This document shows, one piece after another, positions 34,600-46,539 of a stretch of 64,000 bases of DNA; the stretch's first letter is position 1; each line of letters opens with the position of its first letter. Made by a program: the position numbers and the translations under genes. Source of the stretch: Ophiura sarsii (taxonomy: Eukaryota; Echinodermata; Ophiuroidea; Amphilepidida; Ophiuridae); the NCBI GenBank assembly GCA_035610835.1, contig CM069444.1, positions 2,920,875-2,984,874 of the forward strand, read 5' to 3'. The notes beneath the pieces are model-generated. The model was not told the origin of the DNA. It worked only from the letters and a program-made list of their open reading frames with translations, and did no database searches.

Positions 34600-34895
34600 C
34601 ATGCGATAGTAAACAATCACAAATTAGTCTAGTACAAAAACTTCTATTGTATTAGTTATACAGATTTATACACATAGGTCATAGACTATGGGCTACCATA
34701 GGACTACATCGCTACCTCGGAACTGACAGCCTAGTTGGTTTAGTGGTATGATTTGTACACATAGGTCATAGACTATGGGCTACCATAGGACTAAATCGCT
34801 ACTTCGGAACTGACAGCCTAGTTGGTTTAGTGGTATGATTTGCTTTTGGGCTGAAAGGTCCTGGGTTTGAATCCCAGTATCGTCAGATTTATTTA
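34600..34895 (+). repeat. tRNA-Pro-like SINE, copy 2, with internal duplication
   Basis: TAGTTGGTTTAGTGGTATG, CTTTTGGGC and GGTCCTGGGTTTGAATCCC give A box, anticodon arm and B box as in copy 1. About 87 bp (TAGTGGTATGATTTG...GACAGCCTAGTTGG) are duplicated at ~34741 and ~34828. The acceptor stem pairs only at its outer bases, so it is a tRNA relic. Confidence 0.65.
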
Positions 34896-35324
34896 CAACT
34901 TGTAAATTTCTTAGCTTGTATTATCATATATTGTATTAAAGCACCTCAAATTGGTTAACTTTGAACTGTTTTACAACAAAATCCGTTTTTACATTACAAA
35001 TTTAAAAAATCAGGATGCTGTGTAATGGCTCTGACACTCCCAGGATTTCATTACACCATTTGGCCTAAAAAAAGGTTTGTTTGCCCAAACGCGACCGACC
35101 CATAAAATCTCAAAAAAATTAAGAATACATAAGAAATACCGTTAATTTAAATATTTGATAAATAATTATGCGCAATGAATTAATTTAATATTATGCTCCA
35201 AAAAATTATAGAAAATTACAATTGTTTAATTTATATATAATTTAATGTGAATTTGCTAAAAATCACAGGGTGAGCGTTTTCTACTATAACTAAATTTGGA
35301 AATTCGGCCATCCTATACCCCAAC

Positions 35325-35735
35325 CCCCCTTAACTTAAACAGGTGTCATACTCACTGAAAAGTGTCTAACTTTAAACATGGGTATGGGGGTAGTTTTAGG
35401 CACGTTTAACTAAACAAATACACGAACTGTATGCCTTGAATGATTACTCAACCGTGCCTGGTTTAATGGCGAGCAGATCGTGTAGTATTAAAAATACACA
35501 TGCGGTTGAGGTATTCAGTCGATATCTATTGTAAACCATTAGGGCCATAACAAAAATAAATGCCTGTATAGTATATACAGTAAGGCACAACCACCCTGGG
35601 AACGAGATGCACAGAGTTTAAAACCGTGTTTAGTAAACATGTTGTTCAAAAGATTAACTCACGTTTTAGTTAGACACAAGTTTAGTTATAGACACTGTTT
35701 TAAGCTAAAACCTTGTTTAGTACGAGAATACGGCC
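35325..35735. repeat. GGGCCGTATTCT-family element, copy 2
   Basis: Shares ACTCACTGAAAAGTGTCTAA, GTTTAGTACGAGAATACGGC and intervening blocks with 14394-14869. The left terminus is eroded. It ends ~75 bp downstream of the TLR stop codon. Confidence 0.6.
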
Positions 35736-35811
35736 CTAAATATTTTGCAATTTTCGACTTGGACAGGAATAGTAAACTCTGTTACAATTTTAATTGGCCC
35801 AATGCACAATA

Positions 35812-38484
35812 TTAATTAATCTGATAACGATGGTCTACTAGCACTGGCCTATTGAGCTCTTCCCGAAGACGCTGCCAAAATAAACGCTGGCCGATCCCAT
35901 CATTTGGCCATTTGAGACATCGTATTTTGCAGAATAACTGCCTCAATATCAGAGTCATCTTATCGTTTGGAATGTCTTCCAATATGATGAAGATCAAGAC
36001 GTTACGACCTTCTTCCAGAAACCTTTGGTGCGCCATAGACAACTGGAAGTAGCACCAGTTGTTTTCAACGAAGCGTGGGGAGAGAATTACCAGTGATTTG
36101 CGGCTTCTTTGGATACACAGCGAGACTGCGTTAATCAGCGGAGGCCCGGCAGGGACATCTCTACCCCTAAAACAAAGTCTGAAGCGTTCCTGCCCTTCCT
36201 CAATGTTTAGCAAAAGCTCTCTGTGTAACCAATCTTCATCATCCTCATGAAACGCGACATATGCATCAAATCGAGGGATTCCGTTCTCGTCGTCCTGACC
36301 GATATCTTCGTAATCATTGTCAATGTAATTGTGATGACGCTTTCTTCGGTTGAACAGCAGGAACCATTTATACTGAATATGCCAGCGATATCGTACTGCC
36401 AAATTAGCTACTAGGATTAGAATAAAGGCACATGGAATGCTAATGGACAGGTATAGCCATAGGGGTGATCTGCAGTCTAAAGTGATCTCTGTGATGCTCA
36501 ATCCTTTCATTGAATCCGGTGCCAAACATTGGTATGCTGTGGGTGGGAATGGTGCAGCTTCGTCCATTTCAAGATAAATGGCATCATCTCCGAGAATCCA
36601 CCTTCTGAACGTCTCCACTGTACAATCGCATACATACAGATTGTCTTGAAGAGCTAGAAAATCCAGGAATGGGAAATGTGATTTTGATAAAAATCCCTCG
36701 GGGACACAAGTGATTCTGTTTCCATTCAGATGCAACGTCTGTAAGCGTTTAAGAAACTGCAGATTCTTCACCGATGTCAGCATATTGTCTTCTAAATTGA
36801 GATAGGTCAGATTGCACAAGAACTTGGCATCCATTTCATCAATCTCCATAATTTGGTTGGAACTCAAGTCTAAAAATGTCAGGTTTGGAAGCTGGAGCAT
36901 CATTATTTGCTTTACAGATGAAAGAGGTAGAGAGGAAGGTCGAGTATGATAGATATGAACCTGCCTCAGGTATAGCTTAGTTAGATGAGGCCAAAATATC
37001 TTAGCATCAAATGCAAAGCTACTTTGCGACAGATCTAAGATGGCAAGATTAGGACAAGAATTTGTAATAAGTAATCTTTGAGCTCCAGATAAATCTATTT
37101 CATACAATTGAGGTGACATGTCACATAGGTCGTCAAGGGTGCTAGAAAACATTGTCTTACAGTTGGCCATCCTCAAAATCAACAATTTTGGAAGTGATGA
37201 ACATGGGCGGTAGGGAGGATCACAATTCAGATCGTTGTGCGAGAGGTCCAAATAGGTAAGAGATGATAACAGTGAACAAAATGGATGTGGAAGTGTATGA
37301 GTTATCTGATTATCTTGAAGTCCCAAGACTCGAAGATGTTTGAAAACATTCAATGCATTTGTGGTGAACACATCAGTGTTCACATTCACAAACAGGTCTT
37401 CTACATTTTCTAATCCCTGGAAGGTAGTCATAAGGAATGGATGGGTAAAACCATTATTAACTACCAATTGCAGTGTGTGTAGATTAGTAAACCAAGAGAA
37501 TGGTGATCCTTCTATCTGCAAATTAATACCAGTAAAGACAATTCTAAGAGTGTGCAATGATGTGCGCCATTTTCCCCACTTTGCAAATGTTGTTGAGTTT
37601 AAGGCAATTGAAGAACTTCTGAGAGAAATTACTATCAGTGATAACATCTCAAGTGGCGAATCAATGGTGCATAATGATGGGTCAATCACATCCAAGGTAA
37701 TACTGATAAAACTAGTGAGATTCTTCAGGTGCTCATACGAAGAAGAAATAGTGCTGATTAGTTTTCGTGAATTATAGATTAAATGTTTCAAGGGAATTCG
37801 CTGGAAACATTTATTAAAAGAAATACTTTGATCTGTCGAAATAGCCAAAGAATGCAGTGAATCAAGCATGCACATGGAATCTATCCAGTCAGGAACATCA
37901 CCGTAAATATCAAGTTTAAGATCTGTAACCTTATCTAGTCCAGTAAACAGACTATTTGCATTAGTACAGTTGGAACCCAAGCGCAATCTCAGGACAAGTA
38001 GCGATTGAAGCCCAATCAAAGGCGTGCCAATAACATCCCACAGTCCTCCTGATGCACTTGACATGTCCAGTAACTCCAGGCTTTTTAATCCAGTAAATGT
38101 GGCATTGCCAATGCAAGTTATCAGATTATTTACAAGATTGAGTTTCTGCAGAAAGGCAAGATCTCGAAAAGGAGATCCGGTTATGTTGGTCAGTTCATTA
38201 TCAGACAAATCAAGAACTTTCAGCTTGTAAAGACCACGGAAAGCGTTATCCGGTAGGTAAGGCAATTTGTTGGAACTCAGATGGAGCGTCTCCAGCGAGC
38301 CATTATGTGGCAGTGGCGGTATGCTGATTAGCTTTCTGTACTTGCAATCCAGGCTGGTGCGATTGTACACTTTACAGGGTATGGTACCATTCGGGTACAC
38401 ATAGTTGTCGGAATCAATCGTAGCGTTGCAGAATTGACTAAGAAGAGATAAGCCGATGATGATCAGCCATGAATAATTAGCCAT
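35812..38484 (-). CDS. Toll-like receptor, intact, intronless
   Basis: An 890-residue single-exon receptor. Residues 1-21 are a signal peptide (MANYSWLIIIGLSLLSQFCN). Leucine-rich repeats fill most of ~50-610 (clear L..L.L..N.L repeats at 65-140 and 560-610). A C-terminal cap at ~615-672 has the CDC...C...C pattern. A membrane helix lies at ~675-697 and a basic juxtamembrane stretch follows. A TIR domain occupies ~735-890, with box 1 FDAYVAFHEDD, BB loop RGRDVPAG and the box 3 FW motif (RLFWQRL). One cysteine cap places it with vertebrate-like single-cap TLRs. The family senses microbial products and recruits TIR adaptors such as MyD88; the ligand here is unknown. ATG sits in CAACCATGG. It lies inside a myosin intron on the same strand, so its own promoter must drive it. 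Confidence 0.95.
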   Translation of the reverse strand: MANYSWLIIIGLSLLSQFCNATIDSDNYVYPNGTIPCKVYNRTSLDCKYRKLISIPPLPHNGSLETLHLSSNKLPYLPDNAFRGLYKLKVLDLSDNELTNITGSPFRDLAFLQKLNLVNNLITCIGNATFTGLKSLELLDMSSASGGLWDVIGTPLIGLQSLLVLRLRLGSNCTNANSLFTGLDKVTDLKLDIYGDVPDWIDSMCMLDSLHSLAISTDQSISFNKCFQRIPLKHLIYNSRKLISTISSSYEHLKNLTSFISITLDVIDPSLCTIDSPLEMLSLIVISLRSSSIALNSTTFAKWGKWRTSLHTLRIVFTGINLQIEGSPFSWFTNLHTLQLVVNNGFTHPFLMTTFQGLENVEDLFVNVNTDVFTTNALNVFKHLRVLGLQDNQITHTLPHPFCSLLSSLTYLDLSHNDLNCDPPYRPCSSLPKLLILRMANCKTMFSSTLDDLCDMSPQLYEIDLSGAQRLLITNSCPNLAILDLSQSSFAFDAKIFWPHLTKLYLRQVHIYHTRPSSLPLSSVKQIMMLQLPNLTFLDLSSNQIMEIDEMDAKFLCNLTYLNLEDNMLTSVKNLQFLKRLQTLHLNGNRITCVPEGFLSKSHFPFLDFLALQDNLYVCDCTVETFRRWILGDDAIYLEMDEAAPFPPTAYQCLAPDSMKGLSITEITLDCRSPLWLYLSISIPCAFILILVANLAVRYRWHIQYKWFLLFNRRKRHHNYIDNDYEDIGQDDENGIPRFDAYVAFHEDDEDWLHRELLLNIEEGQERFRLCFRGRDVPAGPPLINAVSLCIQRSRKSLVILSPRFVENNWCYFQLSMAHQRFLEEGRNVLIFIILEDIPNDKMTLILRQLFCKIRCLKWPNDGIGQRLFWQRLREELNRPVLVDHRYQIN

Positions 38485-38526
38485 GGTTGTATCACGTCTA
38501 CCACAGATTCTGTTCTATAAAACAGT

Positions 38527-38558
38527 GACTGAGTGCTTCAATTGAACTGGTTTATATA
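38527..38558 (-). promoter_or_regulatory. TLR core promoter: TATA box and initiator
   Basis: TATATAA (38552-38558) and a TCAGTC initiator (38527-38532) on the minus strand are 28 bp apart measured to the initiator A, the classical spacing. Start of transcription would be ~45 bp before the ATG. Both motifs and their spacing are conserved in the paralogue at 49283-49314, although the surrounding DNA has diverged. Confidence 0.65.
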
Positions 38559-38699
38559 TGATGATTAGATGACGGTAAGGAGTCGTGAAATTCCCAGGTA
38601 TGAAAACAATAACTAGTCCCTTGTTTGCTTGGTGAACAGGAAACAGATTGATGGCACAGGACAATGGCTCAAAAGGCGGAACATCCTGCCTAAGCCACA

Positions 38700-39377
38700 T
38701 CTAGTGCTTCACATTCGTACACTCTTACATCAAATCAATGGACGCATCACATAAGGTTGACCTCGCGTAAAGTATGCGAGGTCAACCTCACCCCAAAACG
38801 GTGAAACAGACATCTGTGGTGCACAACATGTTGGCTGGACATCATGGCTCTGATAGGTTAGCGGAATTATTTTTGTGAGTTTTCAAACATGCGCAATGAG
38901 CTGATTGGAGAGCGCATGTGTGGGTCAGACTATGGTCAGGGGTATATGTGTCGTTGGTCTATCAGAAAACAAGAAACTCAAATATGTAGAGTACATTAAC
39001 AATGTTCAAACAGCACAGGTTCACAGATTTTTACTGCGGGTGTTAGCAAAAGTGTTTACATGTTTTTATTTGTAAGAGATTAAAAGCATGCACAAAATTG
39101 TGAATTTGGATTTGATAGGGTTGTGAATGAATTAGGTCCATAAAATTAGAAAGATTGATGCACTTGTACAAATGTTGATATGCTAACAATGGCACTCAGT
39201 TTGCCATTGCTCACACATCAGCGCACATCCATTGATTTTTCCAAATTTCCTCGTAATAACACCTACACATTTATTGACCTATAAACATCCTGCATTAAAG
39301 GAATTTCCACGAAGGCAAATGAACCGGATATGGAATTTTCCTCCTGATAGCTGAAAGGCCCCACCCACTACATGCTC
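38700..39377. other. Upstream flank of the TLR
   Basis: Holds a short inverted repeat: AGGTTGACCTCGCGTA facing TATGCGAGGTCAACCT (~38754-38788). No NF-kB or STAT site is clear enough to claim. Confidence 0.5.
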
Positions 39378-39623
39378 TTAATACTTTCCACGCGGCAGGC
39401 AGCTGCAGACGACATTCCAAAATTGCACAAATATTTTCAAAATTGTCAAAATTCTTAAATGTCATTACCATTTTTGGAATCACCATGAGAAACGCATTGA
39501 AATGAGTACAAACATGCCTAGTATTGGTCCAGTAATCCTTGAGATAGACTCTGAAAGTTGGAAAGGTTTCTGAAAATTCTGTTTTGTATATGGTAAAACT
39601 TACAGACGCGTGGAAAGTGTTAA
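39378..39623. repeat. TTAA element family 1, copy 4
   Basis: TTAATACTTTCCACGCGGCA at the left, GACGCGTGGAAAGTGTTAA at the right; one of the better preserved copies. Confidence 0.8.
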
Positions 39624-39884
39624 TTTAACCAGCATTGGACCCATATGGTTGGCCATGAATTTAGAAATCCCATCCGTCTTAATGTGAATGTGGATTTTGA
39701 TTTTCTGTTTGTCCACTTGCTGATTGGTGCCAATATCATTTTGTCTAGTACAGAGCTGTCCAAAAAAGGGGTACAACTTTTCAGAGATGGATTTATCACA
39801 ATTTTGTAGGAGATAGTGCAGTCAATCTTGTGAACCTTAATGACTTTACTAAAATTGATAAAACAAATTATAACCCCAGCGTCC

Positions 39885-40405
39885 TCATTGGTCAATCGTG
39901 AAATCGACACGCGCATGCATGCATACTTGTTCACGCATTTCATGCATTTGGATGCAGCTCCGCGGACAGCTACCTTATTCTTGGTTTACAACAATTGACC
40001 GACAGACCATTCCACCCCCCCCCCCCACCACCCCCTCATGTTTGGGCAAACAAACCGTTTTAAGGCCTGATCTAAATAGTTTATCTCCATGTTCTCTTCT
40101 TTATCAATTCACGGATCAACAATTTCAACAGAAATTAGCCAAAGGTATATATAGTCTGTCAAAATACCTTGGACATAATTCCACTAATACGTGTGTGCGT
40201 GCGTACATGCGTATTAGCGTACGTGCATAAACCTGGTACGTACTAAAATGATCGCGTGTCCTCATTGGTCAATCGTGAAATTGACACGCGCGTGCATGCA
40301 TACTTGTTCACGCATTTGGATGCAGCTCCGCAGACAGCAACAAAATACGCTCGCATGAAATAGCTTGAATTATGTCCAAGGAATTATGACAGGGATTATA
40401 ATATA
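39885..40405. repeat. Duplicated and inverted block with ATTATGTCCAAGG ends
   Basis: CCTCATTGGTCAATCGTGAA followed by an ACACGCGCRTGCATGCATAC block occurs at ~39881 and ~40260. ACCTTGGACATAATTCC at ~40168 faces GAATTATGTCCAAGGAATTA at ~40370. The latter ends are those of the element at 51107-51413. Confidence 0.55.
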
Positions 40406-41315
40406 GGCCTAACCTGCAAATCGCTTAGCACTATATATTTACAGCTTGTCCAAAATGTTTTGTACAGGTACCATACAAACAATGTGTTTCAGATTGTCTT
40501 GATTTCATATAAAAACCTTGTTTTATGGGCCTACCAGACCAGTGATTTTCAACTTTGAGATTTTTTTTTATATTTTCAGGTTTTTTTACTAGGTGTAAAT
40601 TCATCAGAACATTATCATTTATTTGGCCATCACGGGACAGTGACGTAACTTCGTATTTTACTAATCGCAGCACATAATGCGCGCATCTGATCGAGGCGCT
40701 GGTGTATACACACGGAGGTTGAAAGACGGAAGACACATACGCATGCGTAAAAGCTGCGCCTGTTAAGTTACGTCACTGTCCAGAAGAAGCCAAATAGAGT
40801 ATAGTAGTTTTAGATATTGCAATTTCATTGATTAAAACGTCTATATATCATGTACGTCCAGTCCACATCTTCGTAAACAAAACATGGACAAATTATTGAT
40901 GGACGACCATGGATATAAATTAGCGTAAACAATTGGTACCTTTACCGAACGAAATGTCTACATCAGGCCACTATACATTGTAGGCAGCAGTTGTGAGGGA
41001 CTTGGGGTGTCGCAGGTTTAGAGTAAAACCACTTTTTCAGCTCTTTAGTCACCGTGAATCTTCGGTACTGTTCAAAAGATGTGTGTGTCAAGAAATTATT
41101 CGCAACCTTAATAAGCACACACACAAAATGGCTTTGCTAAGCACCCGGGGGAGGATTAATAGGGATAATACAGCACTTTTTGAAGTTATGTAATAAAATT
41201 AAAGTACGCTATGTGACACCCTGCATGTAAGCACAACATACTTTGAAATTCTAATTCTAAATATGAATGATGACCAAATTCAAATTAATTCCGAGTTTAC
41301 TGTTTCAAGTTTGAA

Positions 41316-44300
41316 ACAAGGCGGTTCTCGAACGGCGCGTCTCGCCTGTTCATCAAAAGTGACTTGAAAGAAATGATGATGAAACATATGATACAATGTA
41401 GCACTGTCACAGAGGTATGCATTGTAGTTAATGCAAGGGATGTAATACCTTGAAAAATGTAATCAACAAAAAGAACACACCAACCCTACACCAAATCACA
41501 TCAAGATAGGCCTTACAGATCTTATTTGACCCCAGATGACCTTAAAAAATTAATCAGCAAAAAAAACACACCATCCCTCTTCCGTCCACCAAATCCCATA
41601 AAGATAGGCCGAAAAATTAATCAACCAAAAGAACACACCACCCCCTTCCCTCCACCAAATCCCATCAAGATAGGCCTTACTGATCTATTTGACCCCGATG
41701 ACCCCGAAAAATTAATCAACAAAAAGAACACACCATCCCTCTTCCGTCCACCAAATCCCATCAAGATAGGCCTTACTGATCTATTTGACCCCATATTTGA
41801 CCCCCGATGACCCCAAAAAATTAATCAACAAAAAGAACACACCACCCCCTTCCCTCCACCAAATCCCATCAAGATAGGCCTTACTGATCTATTTGACCCC
41901 ATATTTGACCCCGATGACCCCGAAAAATTAATCAACAAAAAGAACACACCATCCCTCTTCCGTCCACCAAATCCCATCAAGATAGGCCTTACTGATCTAT
42001 TTGACCCCCGATGACCCCGAAAAATTAATCAACAAAAAGAACACACCACCCCCCTTCCCTCCACCAAATCCCATCAAGATAGGCCTTACTGATCTATTTG
42101 ACCCCATATTTGACCCCCAATGACCCCGAAAAATTAATCAACAAAAAGAACACACCATCCCTCTTCCGTCCACCAAATCCCATCAAGATAGGCCTTACTG
42201 ATCTATTTGACCCCATTTTTGACCCCCGATGACCCCAAAAAATTAATCAACAAAAAGAACACACCACCCCCTTCCCTCCACCAAATCCCATCAAGATAGG
42301 CCTTACTGATCTATTTGACCCCATATTTGACCCCGATGACCCCGAAAAATTAATCAACAAAAAGAACACACCATCCCTCTTCCGTCCACCAAATCCCATC
42401 AAGATAGGCCTTACTGATCTATTTGACCCCCGATGACCCCGAAAAATTAATCAACAAAAAGAACACACCACCCCCCTTCCCTCCACCAAATCCCATCAAG
42501 ATAGGCCTTACTGATCTATTTGACCCCATATTTGACCCCCGATGACCCCGAAAAAATATTCAACAAAAAGAACACCCCATCCCTCTTCCATCCACCAAAT
42601 CCCATCAAGATAGGCCTTACTGATCTATTTGACCCCATATGTGACCCCCGATGACCCCGAAAAATTAATCAACAAAAAGAACACACCATCCCTCTTCCGT
42701 CCACCAAATCCCATCAAGATAGGCCTGACTGATCTATTTGACCCCATATTTGACCCCCGATGACCCCGAAAAATTAATCAACAAAAAAAAAAACCACCCC
42801 CCTTCCCTCCACCAAATCCCATCAAGATAGGCCTTACTGATCTATTTGACCCCATATTTGACCCCCGATGACCCCGAAAAATTAATCAACAAAAAGAACA
42901 CACCATCCCTCTTCCGTCCACCAAATCCCATCAAGATAGGCCTTACTGATCTATTTGACCCCATATTTGACCCCCGATGACCCCGAAAAATTAATCAACA
43001 AAAAGAACACACCACCCCCCTTCCCTCCACCAAATCCCATCAAGATAGGCCTTACTGATCTATTTGACCCCATATTTGACCCCCAATGACCCCGAAAAAT
43101 TAATCAACAAAAAGAACACACCATCCCTCTTCCGTCCACCAAATCCCATCAAGATAGGCCTTACTGATCTATTTGACCCCATATTTGACCCCCGATGACC
43201 CCGAAAAATTAATCAACAAAAAGAACACACCACCCCCCCTTCCCTCCACCAAATCCCATCAAGATAGGCCTTACTGATCTATTTGACCCCATATTTGACC
43301 CCCGATGACCCCGAAAAAATAATCAACAAAAAGAACACCCCATCCCTCTTCCATCCACCAAATCCCATCAAGATAGGCCTTACTGATCTATTTGACCCCA
43401 TATTTGACCCCCGATGACCCCGAAAAATTAATCAACAAAAAGAACACACCATCCCTCTTCCGTCCACCAAATCCCATCAAGATAGGCCTTACTGATCTAT
43501 TTGACCCCATATTTGACCCCCGATGACCCCGAAAAAATAATCAACAAAAATAACACCCCATCCCTCTTCCGTCCACCAAATCCCATCAAGATAGGCCTTA
43601 CTGATCTATTTGACCCCATATGTGACCCCCGATGACCCCGAAAAATTAATCAACAAAAAGAACACACCATCCCTCTTCCGTCCACCAAATCCCATCAAGA
43701 TAGGCCTGACTGATCTATTTGACCCCATATTTGACCCCCGATGACCCCGAAAAATTAATCAACAAAAAGAACACACCACCCCCCTTCCCTCCACCAAATC
43801 CCATCAAGATAGGCCTTACTGATCTATTTGACCCCATATTTGACCCCCAATGACCCCGAAAAATTAATCAACAAAAAGAACACACCATCCCTCTTCCGTC
43901 CACCAAATCCCATCAAGATAGGCCTTACTGATCTATTTGACCCCATATTTGACCCCCGATGACCCCGAAAAATTAATCAACAAAAAGAACACACCACCCC
44001 TCTTCCGTCCACCAAATCCCATCAAGATAGGCCTTACTGTTCTATTTGACCCCATATTTGACCCCCGATGACCCCGAAAAATTAATCAACAAAAAGAACA
44101 CACCACCCCCCTTCCCTCCACCAAATCCCATCAAGATAGGCCTTACTGATCTATTTGACCCCATATTTGACCCCCAATGACCCCGAAAAATTAATCAACA
44201 AAAAGAACACACCATCCCTCTTCCGTCCACCAAATCCCATCAAGATAGGCCTTACTGATCTATTTGACCCCCGATGACCCCGAAAAATTAATCAACAAAA

Positions 44301-46229
44301 AGAACACACCACCCCCCTTCCCTCCACCAAATCCCATCAAGATAGGCCTTACTGATCTATTTGACCCCATATTTGACCCCCAATGACCCCGAAAAATTAA
44401 TCAACAAAAAGAACACACCATCCCTCTTCCGTCCACCAAATCCCATCAAGATAGGCCTTACTGATCTATTTGACCCCATATTTGACCCCCGATGACCCCG
44501 AAAAATTAATCAACAAAAAGAACACACCACCCCCCTTCCCTCCCCCAAATCCCATCAAGATAGGCCTTACTGATCTATTTGACCCCATATTTTACCCCCG
44601 ATGACCCCGAAAAAATAATCAACAAAAAGAACACCCCATCCCTCCTCCATCCACCAAATCCCATCAAGATAGGCCTTACTGATCTATTTGACCCCATATT
44701 TGACCCCCGATGACCCCGAAAAATTAATCAACAAAAAGAACACACCATCCCTCTTCCGTCCACCAAATCCCATCAAGATAGGCCTTACCGATCTATTTGA
44801 CCCCGTATTTGACCCCGATGACCCCGAAAAATTAATCAACAAAAAGAACACACCACCCCCTCCTTCCCTCCACCAAATCCCATCAAGATAGGCCTTACTG
44901 ATCTATTTGACCCCATATTTGACCCCCGATGACCCCGAAAAATTAATCAACAAAAAGAACACACCATCCCTCTTCCGTCCACCAAATCCCATCAAGATAG
45001 GCCTTACTGATCTATTTGACCCCATATTTGACCCCCGATGACCCCGAAAATTTAATCAACAAAAAGAACACACCACCCCCCTTCCCTTCACCAAATCCCA
45101 TCAAGATAGGCCTTACTGATATATTTGACCCCATATTTGACCCCCAATGACCCCGAAAAATTAATCAACAAAAAGAACACACCATCCCTCTTAATCCGTC
45201 CACCAAATCCCATCAAGATAGGCCTTACTGATCTTTTTGACCCCATATTTGACCCCCGATGACCCCGAATAATTAATCAACAAAAAGAACACACCACCCC
45301 CCTTCCCTCCACCAAATCCCATAAAGATAGGCCTTACTGATCTATTTGACCCCATATTTGACCCCTGATGACCCCGAAAAATTAATCAACAAAAAGAACA
45401 CACCATCCCCCTTCCCTCCACCAAATCCAATCAAGATAGGCCTTATGGATCTTATTTGACCCCCGATGACCTTGAATGACCTCTGATGACCTTGAAAATT
45501 TATTCAGCAAAAAGAACACACCACTCCCCTTCCCTCCACCAAATCTCATCAATATAGGCCTTACTGATCTATTTGACCCCATATTTGACCCCGATGACCT
45601 CTGGTGACCTTGAAAATTTAATCAGCAAAAAGAACACACCACCCCCCTTCCCTCCACCAAATCCCATCAAGATAGGCCTTACTGATCTATTTGACCCCAT
45701 ATTTGACCCCTGATGACCTTGAATGACCTCCGATGACCTTGAAAATTTAATCAGCAAAAAGAACACACCACCCCCTTCCCTCCACCAAATCCCATCAAGA
45801 TCGGCCTTACGGATCTTATTTGACCCCATATTTGACCCCGATGACCTTGAATGACCTCCGATGACCTTGAAAATCTAATCAGCAAAAGAACACCCCACCC
45901 CCTTCCCTGACATCAAGTCCCATCAAGATAGGCCTTACGGATCTCTAGATATCGCGTCACAACGCGTCTCAAAAGTTTTAAGCATATTTGACCCCGATGA
46001 CCTTCTATGACCCCCGATGACCTTGAAAAATCAATCAGCAACAGAACGCACCACCCCCTTCCCTCCACCAAGTCCCATCACGATAGGCCTTACGGATCTC
46101 CAGATATCGCGTCACAAAGGTATTTCTTAGCACACGGCTGACGGCTGACGGCACACGGCTGACGGCGGACGCCGGACAGAAATAGTGATAACATAGTCTC
46201 TTTCTGATTACATCAGGCGAGACAAAAAG
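41316..46229 (+). mobile_element. Satellite-bearing element A
   Basis: 4.9 kb. The left end ACAAGGCGGTTCTCGAACGG and ~150 bp of unique sequence, and the right end with GTCTCTTTCTGATTACATCA then CAGGCGAGACAAAAAG, are shared with elements B and C. GTCTCGCCTG near the left end is the exact inverse of CAGGCGAGAC near the right end. The right end also folds as a hairpin (GTCTC/GAGAC with inner CTGAT/ATCAG). The core is ~43 units of the 109-bp repeat. Subterminal inverted repeats, a 3' hairpin, a minisatellite core and no clear target duplication resemble non-autonomous Helentron-type (Helitron2) elements; that class assignment is inference. No protein is encoded. Confidence 0.75.
41526..46110 (+). 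repeat. 109-bp satellite array in element A
   Basis: The unit runs GACCCCGAAAAATTAATCAA, CAAAAAGAACACACCA, a variable CT-rich part, CCACCAAATCCCATCAAGAT, AGGCCTTACTGATC. Two unit types (CCCTCTTCCGTCC and CCCCCTTCCCTCC) mostly alternate. Some units lack the 12-bp CCATATTTGACC segment. Matching rare variants at 42641/43622 and 42721/43702 lie exactly 981 bp (nine units) apart, showing block duplication. The outer units near the right end are the divergent GACCTTGAA type. Short open frames through the units are artefacts. Confidence 0.92.
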
Positions 46230-46539
46230 GGACAAGGTGACCTCTAATATTATTTTTCAGTCATATTTTATTTCATTTATTTTGAAATGAGTGATCGCAA
46301 TCAATATCGACCCATTATGTCATGGACTCTGCATTTAAAGTAATTTTTTACCCAAATTATGATACAATCATGAACTTGTTTTTATATCATCATATCTGAT
46401 ATCATCAATGTCAGAAATTAACAAACGAAAAAGTTATTAAAAGTCATTTTATAGGAGAAGTAATTAACAATTTTGTAATTTTGGATTTTGACAGGAAACA
46501 GTCAACTCTGTCAAATTTTAATTTGCCTAATGTACAATA

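Noticed and set aside
35852..38230. Plus-strand frames opposite the TLR
   Set aside because: Shadows of the minus-strand coding region with no independent support.
41526..46110. CRISPR-like array or a tandem-repeat protein gene in the satellite
   Set aside because: Units are contiguous with no unique spacers, differ by substitutions and a 12-bp indel, and 109 bp is not a multiple of three, so frames break every few units. The context is an animal genome.
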